From assembly GCA_013306675.1 (NCBI GenBank), contig JABLUY010000087.1, forward strand, positions 1-64,000: a DNA stretch of 64,000 nt, given 5' to 3'. A program made the position numbers and the translations under genes. This document shows, piece after piece, positions 37,845 to 46,992 of this stretch; positions within the stretch are counted from its first letter, which is position 1, and each line of letters opens with the position of its first letter. This DNA is from Thraustochytrium sp. TN22. Taxonomy: Eukaryota > Sar > Bigyra > Thraustochytrida > Thraustochytriidae. Below the pieces are notes generated by a model that made no database searches, had not been told where the DNA came from, and saw only the letters and a program-made list of their open reading frames with translations.

Positions 37845-38586
37845 CGCTCCACCTCCAGCTCCAGCTCGCCCTCCAGCTCGCCGCTCGCGGCCGTCGGCGC
37901 GGGCGGGCGCTGCCGCGGCGGCCGGGGCGCGAGCGCGGGTGCGGCGGGCGCAAGCGCGCGGGCGCAAGCGCGCGGGCGAGCGGGCGCAGGCGGGCGAGCG
38001 GCGCAGCGAGCGCGCGCGCGAGCTCGAGGTTTGCCGTCAGGCGGCTACAGCCTGCGCGGCCAGACCTCGCTTTCGAACTTTGCCGCCCTTTCGGCCGCAA
38101 AGTTTGAAACTTTGCCGCCCTTTCGGCCGCAAAGTTCGAAAGCGCGCGGGCGCCGTCGGCTCTGGTCCAGGCAGGCAGGCAGACCGTCTCGCGCGCCCGG
38201 CCGCCCGCGGTCTGCGCGCGCGCGGCGGCGGCGGCGGCGGCGCGCGGCCGGTCCCCGCCCGCGGCGCCTGCCCGGCCGCCCGCGCGCTTGCGCGCTCGCC
38301 CGGCGGGGCGGGGCTGGGCTGGGCTGCGCGGGGGTGGGGCGGGCCCCGGCCGGCTGGCGGCGGGCGGCGGCGAGGAGGCCACGACGCTGCTGCAGGCAGT
38401 GCTGCGCAACGGCTCGGGCGAGGAGGTCGTGGACGCGGGCGCGGCGCGGCGGCGCGGGCTCGAGGCGAGCGCCCCGGCGAGCGAAGGCGGCGGAGAACGG
38501 GGCTGGCTGGCACATGGGCGGTGCGCCCCGCGCAGGGGCAGTCAGGTCGTCTTGGCTGGCGAGGGTCGCCGCGCGGCGAGGAGGCG
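37753..38586. promoter_or_regulatory. Divergent promoter of FAIM-like and transporter genes
   Basis: Intergenic of about 830 bases with simple repeats (CTGC tetramers at 37810-37845, GCAGGCAG at 38165-38180, GCGG runs) and one structured 71-base element at 38071-38141, described separately. The transporter frame is open through it but has no homology. Function inferred from position. Confidence 0.4.
38071..38141. repeat. 71-base inverted/direct repeat element
   Basis: Outer perfect 13-base inverted repeats are TTTCGAACTTTGC (38071-38083) and GCAAAGTTCGAAA (38129-38141). Inside are two direct copies of about 31 bases (38075-38105 and 38106-38136), each with CCTTTCGGCCGCAAAG and its own hairpin (CTTTGCC with GGCCGCAAAG). 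It is likely a regulatory palindrome or a small mobile remnant. Confidence 0.88.
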
Positions 38587-40320
38587 ATGTTGGCCGGGAG
38601 CGAGGTGCACGTCCAGGACGTGAGCCTGCACGCAGAGCCAGGCGTGGTGCGGCGGCGGCTGAACAGCGGGTCGTCGCGCTCCGGGGCGCCCGGCGGCGAG
38701 TCGGCGGCGAGCCACGGCGGGTTCACGGAGGTGAACCTGCACGACGATGAGGGCGCGTCGCTGGCGAGCGAGGCGCACGGCATCGACGTGATGGAGACCA
38801 AGCAGGGGCTGAACATCTGGCGGCTTGCGGCGCTCACCTTCTTCACGGTGTCGGGCGGGCCGTACGGGCTGGAGCCGCTGGTGAGCACGGCCGGGCCCAA
38901 GTGGTCGCTCATCGGCATCGTCATGGTGCCTTGGGTGTGGGGCTTGCCATGCGCGCTCATGACGGCCGAGCTGGCCTCGTCCATCCCGGAGATGGGCGGC
39001 TACATCAGCTGGGTGCAGCGCACGATGGGCGACTTTTGGGCGTTCCAGAACAGCGTGTGGAACATCTTTGGCAACACGCTGGACAATGCCTTGTATCCGG
39101 TCATGTTTGTGGACTACCTGGAGGAGATTATGGGCCCGACCTTTGAGTTCGCGCAGACGACGCGCTTTCTGATCGGCACCGTCATGGTCATCTTCTTGGG
39201 CTTTGTCAACGTGATCGGGGTCGACGTTGTGGGAGACGGCGCCAGCGTCTTTGGCGTCTTTGTCCTTTTGCCCTTCGTCCTCATGGTCATCATTGGCTTC
39301 TTCTCCGGCGAGGTGGAGCCGAGCGACTGGGCGGAGTCCACGCCGACCATCGACGTGGGTCTCTTCATCTCCATGCTGCTCTGGAACACCTGCGGCTACG
39401 ACTCGGCTGGCACCTGCGCGGCCGAGGTGGAGAACCCGGGCAAGATCTACCCGCGCGCCATGCTGCTCACCATCGTGCTCACCACGCTCTTGTACGCCTT
39501 GCCCATTATGGTGGGCGTCAGCTTCGCCACGGACTATCTGGCCTGGGAGGACGGCCACTTTGTGACGATTGGCGAGCTTATCGGCGGCAAGTTCCTCAAG
39601 TTCTTCGTGCTGGCCGCCGGCTGCGTCTCCTCGCTGGGTCTGCTCAACTCCACCATGTGCACGTCTTCGCGCGCGCTGGCCTCCATCGCGGGCTTCGGCT
39701 ACGTGCCCAAGACGCTTGCGCACATTCATCCCAAGTACGGCACGCCCACCGTGGCCATCTTCGTGAACGCCAGCTCCATCATCCTCATGGTGGCCACAGG
39801 GCTCGACTTTGAAGCCATCGCGCAGCTCTCCATGTGGCTCTACGCGCTCACGCTCGCCTTTGAGTTTTTCGCGCTCATGCTCCTGCGCACGCAGGAGCCC
39901 AATCTGGAGCGCCCCTACCGCATTCCGCTCGGCTACTGGGGCCTCTGGGTCATGAGCTCGCTGCCGCTCGGCTGCTGCGTCTTCCTCATGGCCACCTCCG
40001 AGCCCCGCACCTGGTTCATTTGCGGCGCCATCATCATCATCGGTCTCATCCTCCTCGTGCCCTATTACCGCTACAGCGGCAAGCAGATGTACGTCCCCGG
40101 CCCGCTGCGCCGCATCTGCTACTATTGCTGCCGCTGCTACTCCTTCCGCGCCGTCCGTGTTGACGACGTGCCAGCCGACGACGCCGCCATGGGCGACGAG
40201 GATGATGACATTCATGACACCAAATTCACCGAGAACGTCGCCGCGGTACAGATGACGGAGCTTGACCTCCGTCGCGCCCGCAACGGCGACTTTGCTCCCC
40301 TCTCGCTCGCAGAGTCATAG
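38587..40320 (+). CDS. APC-superfamily amino acid or polyamine transporter
   Basis: 577 residues with about 12 hydrophobic helices. The first helix region FFTVSGGPYGLEPLVSTAGP matches the glycine-rich substrate loop of the amino acid/polyamine transporter family, close to plant polyamine uptake transporters and LAT-type permeases. Later conserved pieces are PEMGGYISWVQRTMGDFW, WNTCGYDSAGTCAAEVENPG and the final RPYRIPLGYWGL. The N-terminal 70 residues and C-terminal 60 are hydrophilic, with a Cys-rich YYCCRCYSF segment near residue 520, possibly palmitoylated. The ATG at 38587 starts a natural cytosolic tail; the longer open frame to 37336 is not coding. The stop is TAG, followed at once by a CG dinucleotide run. 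Confidence 0.9.
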   Translation: MLAGSEVHVQDVSLHAEPGVVRRRLNSGSSRSGAPGGESAASHGGFTEVNLHDDEGASLASEAHGIDVMETKQGLNIWRLAALTFFTVSGGPYGLEPLVSTAGPKWSLIGIVMVPWVWGLPCALMTAELASSIPEMGGYISWVQRTMGDFWAFQNSVWNIFGNTLDNALYPVMFVDYLEEIMGPTFEFAQTTRFLIGTVMVIFLGFVNVIGVDVVGDGASVFGVFVLLPFVLMVIIGFFSGEVEPSDWAESTPTIDVGLFISMLLWNTCGYDSAGTCAAEVENPGKIYPRAMLLTIVLTTLLYALPIMVGVSFATDYLAWEDGHFVTIGELIGGKFLKFFVLAAGCVSSLGLLNSTMCTSSRALASIAGFGYVPKTLAHIHPKYGTPTVAIFVNASSIILMVATGLDFEAIAQLSMWLYALTLAFEFFALMLLRTQEPNLERPYRIPLGYWGLWVMSSLPLGCCVFLMATSEPRTWFICGAIIIIGLILLVPYYRYSGKQMYVPGPLRRICYYCCRCYSFRAVRVDDVPADDAAMGDEDDDIHDTKFTENVAAVQMTELDLRRARNGDFAPLSLAES

Positions 40321-40906
40321 CGCGCGCGCGCGCGCGCGCCACTCACTGTCAGTCAGTAGAGCCTGCTCTAAGCTAGGCCTAGCTTCGTAGCTGTATGATG
40401 ATGAATGAATCACCCACCACATGTGTCAGTCATTGCCCCTGGCGCTCGTGATCAGACTCCCGCTTGGATTGGAGCATCGCGCCCGCGGTGTTGTTATCGG
40501 CACGGATTCACCACGCGGCCTTTCGCACATAGTTAGTACTCGCACGGATTCGGCCCCGGACAAACGACCCGGCCGACACGGCGCGACACGGCGCGACACC
40601 GTGACGGCAGAGTCAGACGAGTCCCCACGGCAGGGCCGCGCTCTGCCAGCCACGCATCATGTGAGTCCAGACGGGCCGGCCCGCGGCACGGTCTGGTGCC
40701 TTGCGAGCGTGGGAAAGAAGAAAGGGAAGGGTACGCACTGCGCAGACCCTTTGTCGAATGAGAGGGTCGGAGGAGGCGGCCCGGGCCGTGGCGCGAACCA
40801 ATGATGTGCTCGCGAGCGCCGCGAGCGTGGGAGAAGGGGTACGCGCCTGACAGAGTCGAGTCGAGTCTAGAGTCGAGTCGAGTCGAGCAGCAGACCAACA
40901 TCGCAA
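40321..40906. other. Intergenic with palindrome and GTCGA repeats
   Basis: No gene. A (CG)9 run follows the transporter stop. A perfect 16-base palindrome AAGCTAGGCCTAGCTT lies at 40370-40385. GACACGGCGC repeats occur near 40575-40600, and a GAGTC / GTCGA pentamer run at 40853-40890, directly before the first sulfatase start. Confidence 0.5.
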
Positions 40907-42580
40907 ATGCAGTGGGAGCCGGAGGCGGCGGGCAAACCGATGTGCATGAGTCGCACCACCACCACCACCACCACCACCACAAGGAAACAAACACGACGTC
41001 GCAGGCAGCGGAGAAGCATCGTTGAAAGGCTGGTGACGGCGGCAGCGGCGACGAGCGCAGCCAGCTTAGTGTTTTTGGCGAGACAGGCAGAGGCTGTGAG
41101 CAGCTTTGTAGGCGAGGTGAGCAGCTCCGTAGGCGAGGCGAGCAGCTTCGTAGGCGAGAGGCCCAACATTGTAGTGTTCTACACAGATGACCAGGGCTAC
41201 AACGATCATGGCGCGGCAAATCCTGGGCTGCTGGAGACGCCGGTGATGGCGCGGCTCGCCGCAGAGGGGCTCAATTTCACGGACGCGCACAGCGCAGCCT
41301 CGGTGTGCACGCCGTCGCGCTTTGGGCTGCTGACGGGCCGCGTGCCGTCCCGCGTGAAAAAGACCTCGCACGTGGCGTATCTGGAGACGACGTCCATCAT
41401 CCCGGCCGACATGCCGACCGTGGCCAGCGTGTTGGCCGCAGACTACGTGACCGGGATGATCGGCAAGTGGCACCTCGGCATGAATCTACCCGGCGAGGTG
41501 GGCGACCGAGACTGGAGCGCTCGCATCGGCGGTGGGCCGGTGGACCGCGGCTTCGACGAATACTTTGGCGTGCTCGCCTCGCTCAACTACGGCTTCCTCA
41601 CGTACATCGAGGGCGACAAGGCGACCACGCCAGCCGACCTGTGGACCAAGAAGAAAGCTGTCAAGGGTTCGGTGATCCGGGCCAGGCCGAACACGGGCAC
41701 CTACAGCTTCTACGAGGCGCGGGGCGAGGAAAAGGGGGACTATGGCACGAGCTCGCTGGAGGTAGCGCCAGGCTTCGACGAGCACTACGTCATGGAGACT
41801 CTTACGAACCGCGCGCTGCAGTTCATTGACGACCACAGCCACGAACCATTCTTTTTGTACTTTGCTGCCACCACCCCGCACCACCCGGTGGCGGCGCATC
41901 CAGACTTCCAGGGCTCCACCAGGTTTGGCGCCTGGACCGACATGCTGCAGGAGCTCGACTTTCGCGCTGGACAGCTGCTGGACCGCCTCGACTACTGGGG
42001 CATTGGCAACAACACGCTCTTCATCTGGACCTCGGACAACGGGCCGGAGGCCATCGTCAAGGACCTCAAACGCGCTGGCTTCGAGAGCAACGGGTTCGGC
42101 TTCCGGGGCCGCAAGCGCTCCATTTATGAGGGCGGCAACCGCGTGCCCATGCTCATGCGCTGGCCGAGGGGCATCGCTGATCCGGGCCGCCTCGTGACGC
42201 GCGCCGTCTCTCAGCTTGACTTCTTCGCCACCTTTGCCGACATCGGTCGAGTGGACGGCGCCTCGGCGCAGGCACGCAAGACTGACGGCTTCTCATTCGC
42301 GAGTGCGCTTTTCAATGCCACCGACATCCCCCGCTCGACGCCGCTCCTCATGGAAGAGAGGGGAAATCGCATGGCCGTTCGTCTTGGTGACCTCAAGCTC
42401 ATGCCATCCAGAAGGGAAGCCTACAACCTCACCAGTGACATCGGCGAGACCAAGAACCTCTGGGGCGCGGCCTGGCTCCCTGGCCGGGTCAGCAGCGCCA
42501 CCAAGCGGAGCGCCGCCAAGCTCGTGTCCCAGATCATTCACAATCGAGACTCCTGGTTTCTCGGCCAGCACTTCGGCTGA
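40907..42580 (+). CDS. Type I sulfatase 1 (arylsulfatase-like)
   Basis: Secreted or membrane-anchored sulfate ester hydrolase, 557 residues. N-terminal 45 residues contain an ACC-repeat-derived Thr run (nine Thr), a basic segment and then a hydrophobic segment (TAAAATSAASLVFLARQAEA) that acts as signal or anchor. The catalytic domain starts RPNIVVFYTDDQGYNDHGA. The formylglycine site is Cys134 in VCTPSRFGLLTGR, the C-x-P-S-R motif of enzymes needing the SUMF1/FGE maturation. GKWHLGMNLPG, FAATTPHHPVAAHP and WTSDNGPEAIV hold other metal- and sulfate-binding residues. It resembles N-acetylgalactosamine-6-sulfatase and arylsulfatase A families. The substrate is unknown, but sulfated algal polysaccharides would fit a marine life. 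First of four tandem copies and the most divergent. Confidence 0.93.
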   Translation: MQWEPEAAGKPMCMSRTTTTTTTTTRKQTRRRRQRRSIVERLVTAAAATSAASLVFLARQAEAVSSFVGEVSSSVGEASSFVGERPNIVVFYTDDQGYNDHGAANPGLLETPVMARLAAEGLNFTDAHSAASVCTPSRFGLLTGRVPSRVKKTSHVAYLETTSIIPADMPTVASVLAADYVTGMIGKWHLGMNLPGEVGDRDWSARIGGGPVDRGFDEYFGVLASLNYGFLTYIEGDKATTPADLWTKKKAVKGSVIRARPNTGTYSFYEARGEEKGDYGTSSLEVAPGFDEHYVMETLTNRALQFIDDHSHEPFFLYFAATTPHHPVAAHPDFQGSTRFGAWTDMLQELDFRAGQLLDRLDYWGIGNNTLFIWTSDNGPEAIVKDLKRAGFESNGFGFRGRKRSIYEGGNRVPMLMRWPRGIADPGRLVTRAVSQLDFFATFADIGRVDGASAQARKTDGFSFASALFNATDIPRSTPLLMEERGNRMAVRLGDLKLMPSRREAYNLTSDIGETKNLWGAAWLPGRVSSATKRSAAKLVSQIIHNRDSWFLGQHFG

Positions 42581-43405
42581 CTTCAAGTGTGCCAGGCTGT
42601 CATCAACGCGGCGGCCCAGTGCCCGTGACGCTTTCCGTGATAGTTGCTCTTGTCGCAACAAAAGTATGTCGAGAGCAAGTCACCACTGGCAAACGATGTG
42701 AGGAGGATTCTGACTGTGGGGACGATTCCGCCGCGGCGGCCGGCGGCCGGGCCAGCTTCTGAACTTCAACCGCGGTCGATGCGACAGACAACCATTGCAT
42801 GGAAAGTTCATTGCACTGCACACTGGCAGTGCACGCGCCGAAGCAACGCAGGACATGGACACTGGCAGTGGCCGCACACTCGCAGCGCGCACGCAGCCGG
42901 CAGGCCATCGCAGCCAGCCCGGCCGTCGGGCAGGCATGCCTGACGACCCTGTGGCAACTGGAACCGGAGCCTATTGGACTGGAGGCGGTGCGGTCCGGCG
43001 GAGGCAGCCGAGGCTGCCAAGCCAGGCAACCCGTGTTGCTCCTTGGTGTCAGTGAGGCTTGATGAGGTGGGCTAGGGTGCACGTGGTCGCAGGCGCAGCC
43101 TCGCAGATCACACCAGGCAGGACACCGCGCCGATCACATGCCATGATCACACATGATCTTCATGTCACGGACTCGGCGGAGGACAGTCACGTCAAGGTGG
43201 ACGCGGCCAGGACGCCTGTGGCCCACCAACGCTGAAGCGACTCGGACGGCGGACGCTGGCTGCCCTGCACTGGCAGTGAAGGCGACTTTTTCGCAGGATG
43301 CAGGCTCGGTTGGCGACTGAGAGCTAACTTAGTGGAGGAGAGACGCGGAGAGCCAGGCGGCGATCGACAGCAAACGACAAACACTCGCGGCGAAGCCCGG
43401 CTGGG
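42581..43405 (+). promoter_or_regulatory. Spacer between sulfatases 1 and 2
   Basis: No gene is supported. A palindromic CAGGCATGCCTG (42931-42942) is followed by GACGACC and by GGCAACTGGAACCGGAG (about 42953). A near copy of this block occurs in the next spacer at about 45031-45076. The last 70 bases before sulfatase 2 (GATCGACAGC, CAAACACTCGCGGCG) also recur before sulfatase 3, suggesting duplicated promoters. Confidence 0.5.
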
Positions 43406-44911
43406 ATGAAGAGCGAGTCGGCCCGCCCGATCCTGCTGTTGACCGTAGGTGTGCTGGCTGCCTTGACAAGTTTGGGTGCAAGCCAGGCGGCCTCGACTCG
43501 GAGTGGCGAGCGGCCCAACATCATCATCTACTACACGGACGACCAGGGCTACAATGATCACGGCGGCGCGAACCCCGGGCTGCTGGAGACGCCGGTGATG
43601 GTCCGACTCGCGGCGGAGGGGCTCAACTTCACGGACGGCCACAGCACGTCATCCATCTGCACGCCGTCGCGCTTCGGGGTGCTGACGGGCCGGCTCCCGA
43701 AGCGTGTGCGCAAGGCGTCCGCAGCCGCCACGTTGTACAGAAATGCTCTCATCCCGGGCGACATGCCGACGATCGCGAGCGTGCTGGGCTCGGACTATGC
43801 GACCGGCATGGTGGGCAAGTGGCACCTCGGCATGGACCTTCCCGGGTCGGTCGGCAAGCGCGATTGGGACAGGCCCCTCGGAGGCGGGCCCGCAGATCGC
43901 GGCTTTGAAGAGTTCTACGGCGTGCTCGCCTCGCTCAACTACGGCTTCCTCACATACATCGAGGACGACAAGGCGAGCAAGCCTGCCGACCTGTGGACGC
44001 GCAAGGACAGCGTCCCCAAGGGCGTCGTCGCGACGTCGCGGCCGAGCATTGGCACCTACACCTTTCGCACGCCTCGCGCCAGGTCGTACGGAGGCCGCTC
44101 GCTCGAGATTGCAGAGGACTTTGATGAGCACTTCGTGATGCAGAAGCTGACGGACCGCGCGCTGCACTTCATTGACGACCACAGGCACGAGCCGTTCTTC
44201 CTCTACTTTGCCGCGACTGGACCGCACCACCCGGTGGCACCGCACCCCGACTTCCAAGGCTCGACAAAGTTTGGCGCTTGGACCGATTTCCTGCAGGAGC
44301 TCGACTTTCGCGCCGGCCAGCTGCTGGACCGCCTCGACTTCTGGGGCATTGGCAACAACACGCTCTTCATCTGGACCTCGGACAACGGGCCCGAGGCGAT
44401 CACGGAGGACCTCCTCAAAGCCGGCTTCCAGTGCAACGGCTTTGGCTTCCGGGGTCGTAAGCGCGACATCTATGAGGGCGGCAACCGCGTGCCAATGCTG
44501 ATGCGGTGGCCGGACGGCATCGTGGAGCCCGGGCGCTTGGTGTCACGGCCCATCTCGCAGTTGGACTTTTTTGCCACGCTGGTGGAGGTGGGTGGCGTCG
44601 ATGCCAAGGCCGACGCGCTCAGGACGGACGGCTTTTCGTTTGCCAGCAGCTTTTCGAGCGCCAACGACATCGCGCGCAAGGAGCCGCTCGTCATGGAGGA
44701 CAAGAAGGGCAAGCACATGGCTGTCCGCTATGGCGACCTCAAGCTCATCCCTGCTCTTCAGGAGGCCTACGACCTCGCAACCGACATCGGCGAGACTAGA
44801 AACATCTGGAGCTGGAAGACCGTCGGCAGGACACGGCGAGAGCAGGCGCAGACTCTTGTTCGGAATGTAATAAGGCGCAAGAAATCCTGGTTCCTCGCAC
44901 AGAACTACTAG
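43406..44911 (+). CDS. Type I sulfatase 2
   Basis: Close paralogue of the next gene, 501 residues. Signal peptide MKSESARPILLLTVGVLAAL with a probable cut after SLGASQA. Catalytic start RPNIIIYYTDDQGYNDHGGA, formylglycine Cys85 in ICTPSRFGVLTGR, GKWHLGMDLPG, ATGPHHPVAPHP and WTSDNGPEAI, so all visible active-site motifs are kept. It lacks the Thr-rich N-terminus of sulfatase 1 and any C-terminal anchor, so it is probably secreted. Ends in TAG followed at once by TAA. Same strand and spacing as the other copies, about 825 bases after sulfatase 1. Confidence 0.93.
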   Translation: MKSESARPILLLTVGVLAALTSLGASQAASTRSGERPNIIIYYTDDQGYNDHGGANPGLLETPVMVRLAAEGLNFTDGHSTSSICTPSRFGVLTGRLPKRVRKASAAATLYRNALIPGDMPTIASVLGSDYATGMVGKWHLGMDLPGSVGKRDWDRPLGGGPADRGFEEFYGVLASLNYGFLTYIEDDKASKPADLWTRKDSVPKGVVATSRPSIGTYTFRTPRARSYGGRSLEIAEDFDEHFVMQKLTDRALHFIDDHRHEPFFLYFAATGPHHPVAPHPDFQGSTKFGAWTDFLQELDFRAGQLLDRLDFWGIGNNTLFIWTSDNGPEAITEDLLKAGFQCNGFGFRGRKRDIYEGGNRVPMLMRWPDGIVEPGRLVSRPISQLDFFATLVEVGGVDAKADALRTDGFSFASSFSSANDIARKEPLVMEDKKGKHMAVRYGDLKLIPALQEAYDLATDIGETRNIWSWKTVGRTRREQAQTLVRNVIRRKKSWFLAQNY

Positions 44912-45483
44912 TAAATAAAGACGCGCAAGGGCACCGACGCTCGCTTTCGCCTGTTCACTCAGGCTTTTCTAAGAAAAATTCCGTTGCACCACACGCGCCC
45001 GGCCGGCCTCGGCCCGGCCAATGCAGCCCGGTCAGGCATGCCTGACGAGAGTTCAGGCAATTGGAACCGGAGACTGCTTCCTCCCCGCAGAAGAGGGGCG
45101 TTGGAGGCGGAGGTCGCCGAGGTGGGCTCGTTATGTGGCAGCGGCGGCAGCGGCGGCGCTGGAGTTTTTCTTACATTGTAAATTGGCCGCGGTGCACGTG
45201 GCCGGAGCGCGCATGGTCCGGCGGCCAGCACGGGCAGTTACGGTGGTGATCTGCCGCGATCACCAGTGGTAGGCTAGGTAGGCTGCGGACACCACCAACC
45301 TACGCGGCGAGCGAAGTTCGAAGCGAAGGTCGAAGCGACGATGCGTTGCAAGTGGTAGCGAGGTTTATAGAAAAGCACGCAGAGCCGGGCCATCCGAGCC
45401 GGTGAGCAAATGGAATGATTTCAAAAGAGAACAACCGACGATCGACAGCAATCGCCAAACACTCGCGGCGAGGGCCGGCCGGG
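44912..45483 (+). promoter_or_regulatory. Spacer between sulfatases 2 and 3
   Basis: No gene. Holds the perfect 16-base palindrome GTCAGGCATGCCTGAC (45031-45046) followed by GGCAATTGGAACCGGAG, matching the block before sulfatase 2. The final part before the ATG repeats GACGATCGACAGC and CAAACACTCGCGGCG of the earlier spacer. Confidence 0.55.
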
Positions 45484-46992
45484 ATGATGAGTGAGTCAGC
45501 CCGCTCGGCCCTGCTGTTGACCGTGGGTGTGCTGGCTGCCTGCACATGTCTGGATGCATGCCAGGCGGCCTCGACTCGGAGCGGCGAGCGGCCCAACATC
45601 ATCATCTACTACACGGACGACCAGGGCTACAATGATCACGGCGGCGCGAACCCCGGGCTGCTGGAGACGCCGGTGATGGCCCGGCTCGCGGCGGAGGGGC
45701 TCAACTTCACGGACGGCCACAGCGCGTCATCCATCTGCACGCCGTCGCGCTTCGGGGTGCTCACGGGACGGCTCCCGAAGCGCGTGCGCAAGGCGTCCTC
45801 GGTGGCCCCGCTGTTTAGAAAGGCGCTCATCCCGGGCGACATGCCGACAATCGCGAGCGTGCTGGGCTCGGACTATGCAACCGGCATGGTGGGCAAGTGG
45901 CACCTCGGCATGAACCTTCCCGGGTCGGTCGGCAAGCGCAATTGGAACAAGCCCCTTAAAGGCGGGCCCACAGATCACGGCTTTGAAGAGTTCTACGGCG
46001 TGCTCACCTCCCTCAACTACGGCTTTCTCACATACATCGAGGACGACAAGGCGAGTAGGCCGGCCGACCAATGGACGCGCAAGGAAAAAGTCCTTGAGGG
46101 CACCGTCGTCAAGTCGCGACCGAGCATTGGCACCTACACCTTTCGCACATCTCGTGCCAAGTCGTACCGTCGCGGTTCGCTCGAAATCGCGGTGGACTTT
46201 GACGAGCACTACGTGATGCAGAACCTCACGGACCGCGCACTGCACTTCATCGACGACCACCGCCACGAGCCATTCTTCCTCTACTTTGCCGCGACTGCAC
46301 CGCACCACCCGGTCGCACCGCATCCCGACTTTCAAGGCTCGACAAAGTTTGGCGCTTGGACCGATTTCCTGCAGGAGCTTGACTTTCGCGCCGGCCAGCT
46401 GCTGGACCGCCTCGACTTCTGGGGCATTGGCGACAACACGCTCTTCATCTGGACCTCGGACAACGGGCCCGAGAGGATTGCGGAGGACCTCCTCGAGGCC
46501 GGCTTCCAGAGCAACGGCTTTGGCTTCCGAGGTTGTAAGCGCGACATCTATGAGGGCGGCAACCGCGTGCCAATGCTGATGCGGTGGCCGGACGGCATCG
46601 TGGAGCCCGGGCGCCTGGTGACACGCGCCGTCTCGCAGCTGGACTTTTTGGCCACGCTCGTGGAGGTGGGCGGCGTCGACGCCGAGGCCGAGGCGCTCAG
46701 GACGGACGGCTTTTCGTTTGCCAGCAGCTTTTCGAGCGCCAACGACACCGCGCGCAAGGAGCCGCTCGTCGTGGAGGACAGAGAAGGCAAGCACATCGCG
46801 GTCCGCTACGGCGACCTCAAGTTCATCCCTGCTCTGAAGGAGGCCTACGACCTCGCAACCGACATCGGCGAGACCAAGAACATCTGGCGCAGCAAGGCGG
46901 CGGTCCGCGGGACATGGCGAGAACAGGCGCAGGCTCTTGTCCGCAACGTGAAAAGGCGCAAGAACACCTGGTTCCTCGCCCGGAATGGGTAG
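45484..46992 (+). CDS. Type I sulfatase 3
   Basis: 502 residues, very similar to sulfatase 2 over its whole length. Start at ATG 45484 gives MMSESARSALLLTVGVLAAC, aligned with the signal peptide of its neighbour; the upstream in-frame ATG at 45415 would put a basic segment before the signal and is less likely. Formylglycine Cys85 (ICTPSRFGVLTGR), GKWHLGMNLPG and WTSDNGPERI are present. Differences from sulfatase 2 cluster in the middle (around KKEKVLEGT vs KDSVPKGV positions and the RAKSYRRGS loop), perhaps the substrate pocket. Ends in TAG, with a TGA two codons later. Likely secreted and active. Confidence 0.93.
   Translation: MMSESARSALLLTVGVLAACTCLDACQAASTRSGERPNIIIYYTDDQGYNDHGGANPGLLETPVMARLAAEGLNFTDGHSASSICTPSRFGVLTGRLPKRVRKASSVAPLFRKALIPGDMPTIASVLGSDYATGMVGKWHLGMNLPGSVGKRNWNKPLKGGPTDHGFEEFYGVLTSLNYGFLTYIEDDKASRPADQWTRKEKVLEGTVVKSRPSIGTYTFRTSRAKSYRRGSLEIAVDFDEHYVMQNLTDRALHFIDDHRHEPFFLYFAATAPHHPVAPHPDFQGSTKFGAWTDFLQELDFRAGQLLDRLDFWGIGDNTLFIWTSDNGPERIAEDLLEAGFQSNGFGFRGCKRDIYEGGNRVPMLMRWPDGIVEPGRLVTRAVSQLDFLATLVEVGGVDAEAEALRTDGFSFASSFSSANDTARKEPLVVEDREGKHIAVRYGDLKFIPALKEAYDLATDIGETKNIWRSKAAVRGTWREQAQALVRNVKRRKNTWFLARNG

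Noticed and set aside
37753-38409. N-terminal extension of the FAIM-like protein
   Set aside because: Arg/Ala/Gly-rich repeat-derived sequence over the divergent promoter, with a better ATG at 37752.
37336-38586. A 400-codon N-terminal extension of the transporter
   Set aside because: It overlaps the FAIM-like gene in antisense and the shared promoter, and is His/Arg-rich without homology.
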